Source: Fragilaria radians (taxonomy: Eukaryota > Bacillariophyta > Fragilariophyceae > Fragilariales > Fragilariaceae). Taken from it: a DNA stretch of 64,000 nucleotides. Each line of letters opens with the position of its first letter. Within the stretch, counting starts at the first letter, position 1. The notes beneath the pieces are model-generated. The model did no database searches, had not been told where the DNA came from, and saw only the letters and a program-made list of their open reading frames with translations. Location of the stretch: positions 98,203 through 162,202 of the forward strand of contig CAAAJI010000102.1 of the NCBI GenBank assembly GCA_900642245.1, in the 5' to 3' direction. Both the position numbers and the translations under genes were made by a program. This document shows, piece after piece, positions 54,642-64,000 of this stretch.

Positions 54642-54815
54642 AGGAATGCTTGGTTTGTTGTAAAATTTCAATGAATCCGAGCCTCACGCCGAAATAAGTA
54701 TGCGAAGAGGTTATCCGAAATAACTGTCCTTGTTTTTGGATACCAAGATCAAAACTGACTGGAGTAGAATACAGCATACTTACGAAATTCCAAATTCCGG
54801 TTACCTACTGCACAG

Positions 54816-55614
54816 NNNNNNNNNNNNNNNNNNNNNNNNNNNNNNNNNNNNNNNNNNNNNNNNNNNNNNNNNNNNNNNNNNNNNNNNNNNNNNNNNNNNN
54901 NNNNNNNNNNNNNNNNNNNNNNNNNNNNNNNNNNNNNNNNNNNNNNNNNNNNNNNNNNNNNNNNNNNNNNNNNNNNNNNNNNNNNNNNNNNNNNNNNNNN
55001 NNNNNNNNNNNNNNNNNNNNNNNNNNNNNNNNNNNNNNNNNNNNNNNNNNNNNNNNNNNNNNNNNNNNNNNNNNNNNNNNNNNNNNNNNNNNNNNNNNNN
55101 NNNNNNNNNNNNNNNNNNNNNNNNNNNNNNNNNNNNNNNNNNNNNNNNNNNNNNNNNNNNNNNNNNNNNNNNNNNNNNNNNNNNNNNNNNNNNNNNNNNN
55201 NNNNNNNNNNNNNNNNNNNNNNNNNNNNNNNNNNNNNNNNNNNNNNNNNNNNNNNNNNNNNNNNNNNNNNNNNNNNNNNNNNNNNNNNNNNNNNNNNNNN
55301 NNNNNNNNNNNNNNNNNNNNNNNNNNNNNNNNNNNNNNNNNNNNNNNNNNNNNNNNNNNNNNNNNNNNNNNNNNNNNNNNNNNNNNNNNNNNNNNNNNNN
55401 NNNNNNNNNNNNNNNNNNNNNNNNNNNNNNNNNNNNNNNNNNNNNNNNNNNNNNNNNNNNNNNNNNNNNNNNNNNNNNNNNNNNNNNNNNNNNNNNNNNN
55501 NNNNNNNNNNNNNNNNNNNNNNNNNNNNNNNNNNNNNNNNNNNNNNNNNNNNNNNNNNNNNNNNNNNNNNNNNNNNNNNNNNNNNNNNNNNNNNNNNNNN
55601 NNNNNNNNNNNNNN
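54816..55614. other. Assembly gap (799 N)
   Basis: Undetermined sequence about 175 bp upstream of the RNA-binding protein start codon. 54642-54815 should hold part of its promoter; 55615-55897 is AT-rich with nothing recognisable. Confidence 0.95.
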
Positions 55615-55948
55615 ATTACTATAAAAATTGTATTCAACAGTAGGAAACAGGTCCATTGTTGTTGACAATCAATCAATCCATCACAAGCTTTCCAAATTTT
55701 CGAGCATAATTCCGTTATTGCATACAATTAAATCTCAGAAGACAGGTCTATACCACACTCATACTTTGGTTTTCTAAAGCCAAAGCACAGTTAAGACCTA
55801 CGCTTGTGATTAATATTCTTGATGCTAGAATTCAACCACAACTATTTCAATCCATTTAATCAAACATGATACATGGTTATTTCTTATCAATATTCATAAT
55901 TGTGGTCGGGAGAAACATCATTTGCTCTAGAAACTAAGAAGGAATTCA

Positions 55949-56370
55949 CTAGCACAGCCATATAGGCCAGTTGTATTCAACCGTAAGGAGATTGTCATAT
56001 CCAAACCAAAGAGGCAAAGTATAGTTGTCATGCCAGGGTTGAAATGTTTCATTCACTTCCTCTTGTGAAATATAGATCTCTGCAATAGCATTACAGTCAG
56101 ATGGCTGCAATTCTGGTAAGAAAAAGTATGGCAACCGTGGAGTTTCGTCTTCCAAGTCTGGCATGGAATGAGATTCCATGGACAATAACCTTACATCACT
56201 TGGGGGATTAACAGCCTCCTTCTTTTCTATTCGTCGTTTCTTCCGGGGGGCGTCTTCATCAGTATCCGAGCTCACTTCACTACTGCATCTTTGAGCTTTT
56301 CCTAATGTAATGGCTCGAACATCCAGTCCTTCTCTCAATGCTTGTGAAGTTTTCTCTGTCGTTTTGTGGA
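55949..56370 (-). pseudogene. Displaced DUF6824-gene 3' fragment (extra copy of the C-terminal half)
   Basis: Reads EKTSQALREGLDVRAITLGK, then AQRCSSEV ... to TLPLWFGYDNLLTVEYNWPI and WLC-stop (55949-55951). This is the natural C-terminal half of the small DUF6824 protein, left without its N-terminal half by the 365-bp internal tandem duplication. It still carries the intact ending that the neighbouring longer frame has lost. Confidence 0.8.
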
Positions 56371-56973
56371 CCAAAGAGCCAAAGTATAGTTGTAATGCCA
56401 GGGTTCAAATGTTTCATTCACTTCCTCTTCTGAAATATAGATCTCTGCAATAGTATTACAGTCAGATGGCTGCAATTCTGGTAAGAAAAAGTATGGCAAC
56501 CGTGGAGTTTCGTCTTCCAAGTCTGGCATGGAATGAGATTCCATGGACAATAATCTTACATCACTTGGGGGATTAACAGCCTCCTTCTTTTCTATTCGTC
56601 GTTTCTTCCGAGGGGCGTCTTCATCAGTATCCGAGCTCACTTCACTACTGCATCTTTGAGCTTTTCCTAATGAAATGGCTCGAACATGCATTCCTTCTCT
56701 CAATGCTTGTGAAGTTTTCTCTGTCGCTTTTTTGTCGCCAACCTCAACCCATAATCCTTCGCTAACTCGACGTAGGAATCTGCCACCACTTTCCCGAATC
56801 GCGCGGACAATCGCTTGCGATACACGAACTTTGTCTTTTTTCTTCGCTGCTAAGTATTCTCCCTGATGACACGCTACAATTGATCGAAAACGCTTATTTC
56901 CAATGTAATTATTTGTGGCGCCGCCACGACCGCACAAGACGTCATTTTCATTCATGGATACGATTTCTGCCAT
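56335..56973 (-). CDS. Small DUF6824-domain protein, C-terminus altered by tandem duplication
   Basis: 212 residues from the ATG at 56973. DUF6824 domain at about 8-100: MNENDVLCGRGGATNNYIGN, KRFRSIVACHQGEYLAAKKK, VRAIRESGGRFLRRV, KKATEKTSQALREGM. A basic patch PRKKRRIEKKE (about 120-130) may be a nuclear signal. The conserved tail PRLPYFFLPELQPSDCN ... NETFEPWHYNYTLALW follows. After LALW the frame enters the second copy of a 365-bp internal tandem repeat out of phase and ends STKRQRKLHKH, instead of FGYDNLLTVEYNWPIWLC. The N-terminal domain is intact, so the gene may still make a protein with a changed end. Relative of the large protein at 45.3 kb. Function unknown. Confidence 0.75.
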   Translation of the reverse strand: MAEIVSMNENDVLCGRGGATNNYIGNKRFRSIVACHQGEYLAAKKKDKVRVSQAIVRAIRESGGRFLRRVSEGLWVEVGDKKATEKTSQALREGMHVRAISLGKAQRCSSEVSSDTDEDAPRKKRRIEKKEAVNPPSDVRLLSMESHSMPDLEDETPRLPYFFLPELQPSDCNTIAEIYISEEEVNETFEPWHYNYTLALWSTKRQRKLHKH

Positions 56974-57412
56974 ATTTTTCTTTCCCGAATTTATTTCAAT
57001 TTGGTCGTGTTCTCTATCAATGCTTTGTGACGGCGAGATGGCGGTGAGAATACAAAGGATTATCTTGCCGTGACTTGATGCGTAATATAGGCTTCCAAAC
57101 TTTACTACTTCCTTTCTTTACTACTAGGTATAACGATAGCGAAATCCCCGTTTCAGTTCAGCCACGATTGCTCTTCGATTTTCCACCGGCGACGGCGATA
57201 CTGGGCCACAAACGTTAGGTCGAAAGATGGCACGGCGGTATGTTCCAGCCGTGTACATGCAGACTGTCTGCTGTCTGGTATTCAAAACAAATTACTAGTT
57301 AAACAAATACAGTAGATAAAACGTGTATTTAGCATTTAGCACGGAAATATGAAATATGCATAATTGTGGTCGGAGGAAACATCAGTTGCTCTAGAAAATA
57401 AGAAGGAATTCA

Positions 57413-58804
57413 CTAGCACAGCCATATAGGCCAGTTGTATTCAACCATAAGGAGATTGTCATATCAAAACCAAAGAGCCAAAGAATAGTTGTCATGCAAG
57501 GGTTGAAATGTTTCATTCACTTCCTCTTGTGAAATGTATTGCGTTAAATATCTGTATAATATAGTATGACTTGAAACAAATGGTTTTGGTCGTGATTATC
57601 AATATTTCCTTAACACTGTGTATGGCATAAATGAACAAAAGTTTGGAATGTTTTCTCACATGATAATGGCACCAAAAGGGGTATGAACAACGCTACATTA
57701 GGATCCTATTTAAGAATGCACTCAGATTCTTATCCTTTAATCACAAATAGGCAAGGAACTGTAGTGCACAACAATGCTAAAATGGACACATGCATTCACT
57801 AGCATTTCATATAGCTATGACATATCAATGATTAATTGGTACATCACTTACTTTGGACACAGCTGCAGACATTGTCATAGGCTTGTTGATACCGTTTTTG
57901 AGGATCAAAGAAAATAACGGAAAAGGAACAAAGAATGAACATGTCATTCACAATTGTTGTCTTTGACAGCATTATTCTTTTCAGGTAGGTTTTGCATGCA
58001 AATGAAATATGGCTAGAGGGGAAATGAATATATTGGAAAATGCGACTACTGCAACAACATGAGAAATAAGTTGTGGAACTCCAGTAAGAATGGCACATGG
58101 AAATTGAACATTATTTTTATTCATAATTCATACCTCAACGACACGGAAGAGTCATAAGCTATCAAGATGGCACAATTTGAACCGATATTTGATAGTTCAT
58201 ATAACTTTGTACAGGATCCTAGTGTTATATATATATGTATGTATTTGTATCACAACTTCCTCCCTGATTAGATCTCTGCAACAGTATTACAGTCAGATGG
58301 CTGCAGTTCTGGTAAGAAAAAGTATGGCAACCGTGGAGTTTCGTCTTCCAAGTCTGGCATGGAATGAGATTCCATGGACAATAATCTTACATCACTTGGG
58401 GGATTAACAGCCTCCTTCTTTTCTATTCGTCGTTTCTTCCGAGGGGCGTCTTCATCAGTATCCGAGCTCACTTCACTACTGCATCTTTGAGCTTTTCCTA
58501 ATGTAATGGCTCGAACATCCAGTCCTTCTCTCAATGCTTGTGAAGTCTTCTCTGTCGCTTTTTTGTCGCCAACCTCAACCCATAATCCTTCGCTAACTCG
58601 ACGTAGGAATCTGCCACCACTTTCCCGAATCGCGCGGACAATCGCTTGCGATACACGAACTTTGTCTTTTTTCTTCGCTGCTAAGTATTCTCCCTGATGA
58701 CACGCTACAATTGATCGAAAACGCTTATTTCCAATGTAATTATTTGTGGCGCCGCCACGACCGCACAAGACGTCATTTTCATTCATGGATACGATTTCTG
58801 CCAT
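57413..58804 (-). pseudogene. Small DUF6824-domain gene, interrupted by about 730 bp
   Basis: The N-terminal part (58804-58268, 178 residues) is nearly identical to the neighbouring copy: MAEIVSMNENDVLCGRGGAT ... REGLDVRAITLGK ... LPELQPSDCNTVAEI. There the frame is cut by inserted DNA (57537-58267) at the point where intact copies read AEIYISQEE. The detached C-terminal end (57535-57413) reads ISQEEVNETFQPLHDNYSLA, then LWF, a TGA where the other copy has Gly, then YDNLL ... WPIWLC-stop. The insert has no GT-AG boundaries, so it is not an intron. The DUF6824 domain itself is complete, so a truncated protein could still be made. Confidence 0.75.
57537..58267. mobile_element. Insertion of about 730 bp in a DUF6824 gene, origin unknown
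   Basis: Defined by comparison with the intact copy (gaaat|a|tagatct). Ends are gtattgcgttaaat on the left and cttcctccctgat on the right; no terminal inverted repeats and no clear target duplication. AT-rich, with an 84-codon open frame (57844-58098, minus) that resembles nothing I know. Confidence 0.45.
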
Positions 58805-59163
58805 ATTTTTCTTTCCCGAATTTATTTCAATTTGGTCGTGTTCTCTATCAATGCTTTGTGACGGCGAGATGGCGGTGAGAATACAAAGGATTATCTTGCC
58901 GTGACTTGATGCGTTATATAGGCTTCCAAACTTTTACTACTTCGTTTCTTTACTACTAGGTATAACGATAGCGAAATCCCGTTTCAGTTCAGCCACGATT
59001 GCTCTTCGATTTTCCACCGGCGACGGCGATACTGGGCCACAAACGTTATGTTCTACTAAGTAGAAAGATAGTATGTTCCAGCCGTATCTATTAGCTACAG
59101 ACTGTCTGGTATTCAAAACAAATTACTTGTTAAACTACACAATACAGTAGATAAAATGTGTAC

Positions 59164-61055
59164 TTAACCAAACTCAGGAATAAATCAAACATGCAGGATA
59201 CACCTTAGATGAAAAAAACCTGCACTTCAATGCTGACTTCAGTTTCAGCTAACCATTTTCAAATCGTAAATTAGGATTCAAATTCCCATCGTAGTTCTCA
59301 TTTCAGCCCATGTATGATACTTGTAACACGTGTTTGCTATCCATAGACAAATGGAAAAATTGTTCACCTTCAATACGATCTAAAGCAGGTTACAAAGTGG
59401 TGTCTTGAACAAGCTTCTTGTTCTGATAATTAGAAAGCTGAAGTTAACGGGAATGGGAGATAAAGCATTTTAGTAAAAGCATTCTAGTTGAAAGGATGTA
59501 ACGACGTGCGTAATCAAGAGATAGGTTTCATAATCAGGCATGAGAATTCAGTGTCACTGAGGCAACTGGTATTTGCGATTCTAAAAAGCAATAAATTGAC
59601 TCTAATAGTACTAGCGGGCAATGAAGAAGAAGTTTCTAATACCTTAAGAGAAAGAATGAAAATATAATCAATCCGGAACAAGAGCGTTAACATTGAAGCC
59701 TAGCCATTTTTAATGAATGGATAAAACATTTCCTGATGCTAAGTACAAAATCTTTAGGTTTCCATGGAAGAAGACAATTGTCTCCAAATGCTCACCTCCA
59801 TTGCTGAAGGCCTGCACAAATAAATAATCATGGTTATCAATACTTTGCCTCATATACATGAGATAGTCTTGCATCTGATTTCTGGACAAATCTCACTGTC
59901 CACATCTTTTTTTCCTGTCATCAGTAAAAAAATTTGATTCTCCCATATCTATCTTCTGTTGATCATTTGTAAGGTTAATGCTTTGTATAATGTGTGACAA
60001 ATGAATACCGTTCATCGGATTTCAAAGATACTTTCATACTTCAGCTTTTAGTATAGACTGCTGATCTGACAACAATTCTATTTAAGACAGTATCCAAATC
60101 ATTAAATCTTCCTTACATTGTAACACATTATAAAAGCTGGTGGTCTCTATGGAAAATGTTTAGTTTGACACCGATATTTCCAAAGAAAAATGACTAGAGA
60201 CACACATATCTCCCTTAGCGTGAATCATCGAACAATGTGAAGGAGAAAGTGTAGTGAATTCTTCCTTTGTTCAGCATATCTCCTCTTTAAGGAAATATTG
60301 TTGAGTCACAGGAAATTTCAAATCTATTTGTTGCTTTAATTTGATGCAACCGGTGATGACAGAGCGCGAGGATACACATGGGAAGCACAAGATGAAAATT
60401 CCCAAATAACATCTCTAGAATAATAATATTGGTGGGTGTGTATTCACCATAATCTTAAGTCATTTTAGCCTATGTAACCATCTAGAAATCTAAGAAGATA
60501 TCTGAAACTATAATTATACAAACCTATATCAAAGCTGTAGATAAAATATGTGGGTGTGTAGTGAATGGAGCTGCTGTTATGAGGAATGTCGTATTTCTTG
60601 AAGCTTTGAGCTTCCTTCATTGGGCTTGTATGTATCTTGGAGTCATACGCTATAGGGTACTCTGCTCGGGGAATAACAGGATTTATGCTAAATCAATCAT
60701 GAGGACACACCTTCATTACTTTGGGTCTTGAATACACATTATTGTGCAGTTGCAATTTTATCCAGCATAATTATTGACAGTCAGTAGGAAGAGGTTTAGT
60801 TTCGAAGCAAGACAACGGATTCCATATAAAACTGGATAGGCGACGAAGTAAAGTAACGCAAGAGACCGTTGGTTGATATTTATCTCTCCGGATTATTGCC
60901 ATAGCATTAATTAATACAACATCACATAAAATGCCAAACAATGATTAGGAAATTATACGTTTCCCTACAACGCGCAAGTTGAAAGTCAGCAAGTTATTTC
61001 TAAACTTCTGTAAAAGGGTAAAGTCAAAGATTCAAATTTAGCGTCAATTTATTTA
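59164..61055. other. No gene seen, 1.9 kb
   Basis: AT-rich with stops in all frames; no repeat or RNA gene recognised. The segment before 61056 should include the PPR gene's 3' end signals. Confidence 0.4.
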
Positions 61056-63527
61056 TTATATGAGACGAAAGCCCGAGTCCACATCGTTCCAACCCTTGGA
61101 TTCCAGAAACTTATCCACAGATTGTTCTTTCCGGCTTCTCGTGATTTCATTATTTCCAGTGATGGACGTCCCTCCACCCCAAAGACGAAATCCAGAATCT
61201 ACTTTGTTCCATCCTTTCCTTCGGAACAATTCATCTTCCTCATCATCGTTCGTGGTGACTTTTGAGTTGTGTCTATCGTCGCCTGCCTTCCATACTTCAC
61301 TCATGCGACCAACCAATATTGTTCTGACAGTTTCCCTACGTTGCTCAAGTTCCTCACTTTTCAGCTCAAGACTTTTTGAATCTTTCAAAACTTGTAAAGT
61401 AAAGTTGACATCACTTTTCTGGAGAATCACACCACCTCCTCTAATCATGGCTGTCAAAAGAATATCCACAAGTGCGAAATCAGGTTTTATCTGGCGCAAA
61501 CGCATGGCTCGATAGAGATCTTTAACCTTTCGGATTGACCGTAATGTATTTAATCGAAGTAGCGATGATATCAATATGGAATAAGTGATAACATCAGGAT
61601 TTAGGGAAGATGAAGCTTGATTATTCTCCCCAAAAAAATACTCATATGTTTCGAAAGCCACTTTAATCTCCCCACTTCTACAAGCCGCATCTAAGAAAGC
61701 ATTCACAGCTATAATGTCTGGATTCTGAATACGTCGAAAGACTTCTAATGCTCCCTTGACATCTTTGGCTGCTCCGTATACACGTAACATAGCCGTATTA
61801 ACTTTGGTGTTGTTTGCTGGTATTGATCCGGCAGCTTCAAATCGCTCGACGATTGCATTCGCTTCGCTTATAAAGGGTCTAGAACATTTGGCAAATGATT
61901 CTAACAATGTCGTCACAGTGACAACGGACGGATTCACTCCCTTTGAAACCATTTTCCGAAGAAGATCGACAAGTTGTTCCACAAATCGAGCTTCGCTAGG
62001 AACAGTAGTGGGATCTCCCATGGAATGTACCATCCCCTCTGCTAGTGCAGACATAAATGCATTATATGTGACGACTGTTACGTTGACTCCGCTGCTATCC
62101 ATGTAATCCAACATTTTCATTGCCGCATCAAACTTACCATGTCTGGCGAGACCAGCAATTAAGCAAGTGTAAGTATATTCATTTGGGGTTACCTGTAGGC
62201 TCCGCATCCGCTGAAGCATTGAAATTGCTTTATCTAAATATCCAGCCTTGGCATAGCCATCCAACAACTGGGTGTACGCTTCCACGTTTGGATGATCTCG
62301 TGGTGTATTATGGTTAACTTTATCTTTCCTCATAGTCTGTGATGAAGCGTATTGAGAAAGTACATATTCTGCATATTCAAAGTTATTTGCCGTAACAGCT
62401 GCTTTCACAAGTGTATTTGTTGTCACAGAGTCCCAGAGATGCAACGTTTTCATCCTGTCGCACAACTTAATTGCCTCATCAATATCACCGATGACAGCAA
62501 ATCCCTTTAGCATTGTATTGTAGGTCCTTAAATTTGGGGTTACGGGATTGCCCACCTGCTGTGTAATATTTTTAAAAATAGCTTGTGCGTGATCAATCTT
62601 ATGGCAGTTGACAAGAGCATCTAAAATGCTATTGAACATGATGATATCAGGCTGAATATTGTTTTGTTCCGACTTCTTTATCAACATTTCCACACTATTG
62701 CCATCACCTAATCGTCCGTATCCCTTTAACAGTATAGAATATGTTACGGGTGTGAGGGCGGGAGCTGACGGTGTTCGCTCTTGCAGAGCAACAATTTTAT
62801 GTGCAACATCCATACGACCTGCATTGACAACGGCATTCAAGAGGGAGTTGAAGTCGCGATCTGAAAGAGGTCTTTGTACTCTACCATTAGCGTTTCGTAC
62901 ACCAATACCCGTTATAAGCCGTTGAAGGATTCTAAATGCTACCTCAGTTGAAATGTTCCATTGAGAGCTCGAGTCTAATCGATCTTTATCAACGGCTATG
63001 ATTGTTGACATAGCTCTCAATGCTTGAAGTAAGGATGGACGTGGAACTTGATTGTAAGGAGACGGAAAAGAAGAAATTTGAAATTGCAAGGCTTCTAAAC
63101 CAGCATCTACACGTTTTCGATCCATTGATATTATACTGGGGTATTGGCTTGAGAAAGCTAAACCTGCATATCGTTCCATGGTTCCATCGAGAATGCTCAA
63201 TATTTCAGATTGTAATGTTGAGTCATGAATACTTTCGAACATGGAAAAGAATTGCTTGATTTCCCGCAATCCTGAAGAGAAATCGTTCTGCTTGGCCATT
63301 TCTAAGATATTCATCCTCATGTTGTGTGCTTGATTTACAAGATTTTGATGAGGATCATAGGAGTAGTTAACTGCTGAACAGCACATGACATCACTTTTCC
63401 TGAAAGTCGTAACAGTAGCTTTAGATCTTGATGTGAACGCATTCACTACTACTCCTGGGAGGATGACATCCAGTTGCCATATTATAAGAATATATTGGAC
63501 ATAGCTGCCAAAATTGTATGCCTTCAT
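61056..63527 (-). CDS. Plastid-targeted pentatricopeptide-repeat (PPR) protein
   Basis: 823 residues, ATG at 63527. The hydrophobic N-terminus (YILIIWQLDVILPGVVVNA) is followed by FTSRSK, so the predicted cut is VNA-FTS, the diatom plastid pattern. From about residue 215 to 700 there are about a dozen PPR motifs, for example TPVTYSILLKGYGRLGDGNS, PNLRTYNTMLKGFAVIGDID, PNVEAYTQLLDGYAKAGYLD, TPNEYTYTCLIAGLARHGKF and NPDVITYSILISSLLRLN. PPR proteins bind organelle RNA one base per repeat and act in processing, stability or translation. No DYW or SMR domain. The C-terminus has two copies of KGWNxVDSGFRL (771-783 and 811-823). RNA target unknown. The spacing between repeats is regular and no frameshift was seen. 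Confidence 0.92.
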   Translation of the reverse strand: MKAYNFGSYVQYILIIWQLDVILPGVVVNAFTSRSKATVTTFRKSDVMCCSAVNYSYDPHQNLVNQAHNMRMNILEMAKQNDFSSGLREIKQFFSMFESIHDSTLQSEILSILDGTMERYAGLAFSSQYPSIISMDRKRVDAGLEALQFQISSFPSPYNQVPRPSLLQALRAMSTIIAVDKDRLDSSSQWNISTEVAFRILQRLITGIGVRNANGRVQRPLSDRDFNSLLNAVVNAGRMDVAHKIVALQERTPSAPALTPVTYSILLKGYGRLGDGNSVEMLIKKSEQNNIQPDIIMFNSILDALVNCHKIDHAQAIFKNITQQVGNPVTPNLRTYNTMLKGFAVIGDIDEAIKLCDRMKTLHLWDSVTTNTLVKAAVTANNFEYAEYVLSQYASSQTMRKDKVNHNTPRDHPNVEAYTQLLDGYAKAGYLDKAISMLQRMRSLQVTPNEYTYTCLIAGLARHGKFDAAMKMLDYMDSSGVNVTVVTYNAFMSALAEGMVHSMGDPTTVPSEARFVEQLVDLLRKMVSKGVNPSVVTVTTLLESFAKCSRPFISEANAIVERFEAAGSIPANNTKVNTAMLRVYGAAKDVKGALEVFRRIQNPDIIAVNAFLDAACRSGEIKVAFETYEYFFGENNQASSSLNPDVITYSILISSLLRLNTLRSIRKVKDLYRAMRLRQIKPDFALVDILLTAMIRGGGVILQKSDVNFTLQVLKDSKSLELKSEELEQRRETVRTILVGRMSEVWKAGDDRHNSKVTTNDDEEDELFRRKGWNKVDSGFRLWGGGTSITGNNEITRSRKEQSVDKFLESKGWNDVDSGFRLI

Positions 63528-64000
63528 AAGAGTTGTCGTTGAAAATGTTCAGAGTAGAGTTGCCAAGAGAGCCTTTCCATGCACAATAAGTCAACCTTGT
63601 TTGCTAAAAAGAAATTTCCTTTTCGTTTTTGGTTTATTTATTAGATCGAGTACGATCGTTCTTCCAAAAAAATAATGGATTTTGAAGTTTCTGACTCCGA
63701 TGGCAGAAAAGCGTCGAAAAATTTCGATTCCCTTTTTGGTAGTACTTCGACGTCATTTTTTTACTACTCCAAGTCGCCCACCACTGTATTGTGTGTACTG
63801 ACGCAATGCAGAACTTCACAACTTCAGAAGAAAATACCTACTTTGTAATCTAAATCCTTATTGCTTTCTCCTTCATATATTGTCATGAGCCATAGAATAA
63901 TTATTAGGATTTTATGAAATGGGAAATTCAATAGTGGAGAGAGAAATGAGACATGACAAGGAACCACTAGGCAGAAAATAAAGGGACCAAATGAGGTAAA
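63528..64000. promoter_or_regulatory. Upstream region of the PPR gene
   Basis: 473 bp with no gene. A cGACGTCA motif at about 63750 (cttcGACGTCAttt), some 220 bp upstream of the start, matches the ACGTCA core also present before the plastid-protein gene at 1.7 kb. A 61-codon minus frame here starts without family features. Confidence 0.4.

Larger units (their letters stand above)
55898..57325. repeat. Segmental duplication with DUF6824 gene, unit 1
   Basis: Starts cataattgtggtcgg and ends cagtagataaaacgtgtatt. It is repeated at 57358-59163 in the same orientation, including the gene and about 330 bp of its upstream region (ggtcgtgttctctatcaatg ...). Within it a 365-bp part of the coding region is itself repeated in tandem (56006-56370 and 56371-56735). 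Confidence 0.85.
57358..59163. repeat. Segmental duplication with DUF6824 gene, unit 2
   Basis: Counterpart of 55898-57325 in the same orientation. It lacks the 365-bp internal tandem repeat and instead contains about 730 bp of extra DNA (57537-58267) inside the gene. Confidence 0.85.

Noticed and set aside
1..64000. CRISPR arrays, rRNA genes, bacterial operons or attachment sites
   Set aside because: None seen. Introns, targeting leaders and gene families are all eukaryotic; the direct repeats present are irregular and not array-like.

Overview
The window looks like nuclear DNA of a diatom (Bacillariophyta). Three proteins begin with a secretory signal peptide whose predicted cut is followed by Phe or Leu, the diatom 'ASAFAP-type' plastid-targeting pattern (genes at 1.0, 2.8 and 61 kb). 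Three gene copies carry the NDVLCGRGG domain (DUF6824) that is expanded in diatoms. Introns are short GT-AG introns (63-271 bp), and the retrotransposon debris is of the diatom Ty3/gypsy and Copia-like kind. Genus and species cannot be told from this sequence. There are three assembly gaps (11284-11303, 42575-43238, 54816-55614).

Layout. 0-3.5 kb: 3' end of a PIG-S GPI-transamidase subunit, then two divergently transcribed genes for secreted or plastid proteins separated by a promoter interval with three ACGTCA (CRE-like) motifs. 3.5-8.6 kb: gene-poor, with decayed retrotransposon pieces. 8.6-14 kb: a 2.7-kb tandem duplication carrying two nearly identical DUF1499 (thylakoid-lumen type) genes. 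14-18 kb: repeats and at most two small ORFs. 18-22.5 kb: a compact housekeeping block (HOOK-family protein, V-ATPase c'' proteolipid, Rab5-like GTPase with an insertion). 24.9-34.5 kb: two paralogous single-pass LRR receptor-like genes, head to head, separated by a wrecked piggyBac transposon. 34.7-40 kb: an ankyrin protein, a single-pass membrane protein with a probable frameshift, and an SGNH-hydrolase-like membrane protein. 41-45 kb: a broken Ty3/gypsy RNase H-integrase fragment and a gap. 45-50 kb: a large DUF6824 protein, a small spliced mitochondrial membrane protein and a spliced thioredoxin-like protein. 52.7-54.6 kb: a two-RRM glycine-rich RNA-binding protein with 11 exons. 56-59 kb: duplicated and broken small DUF6824 genes. 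61-63.5 kb: a PPR protein with a plastid-type leader.

The most striking item is the RNA-binding protein gene. By my splice reading its Gly-rich tail is encoded by a ladder of five consecutive 12-bp microexons, each adding four residues (mostly GYGG). All ten introns are phase 1, so any exon subset keeps the frame. The full model adds up to 1,095 nt with no stop. Five genes (2.8, 18.1, 20.9, 47.8 and 49.5 kb) gain or complete their reading frame only once introns are removed; those splice sites were read by eye and not checked against transcripts.
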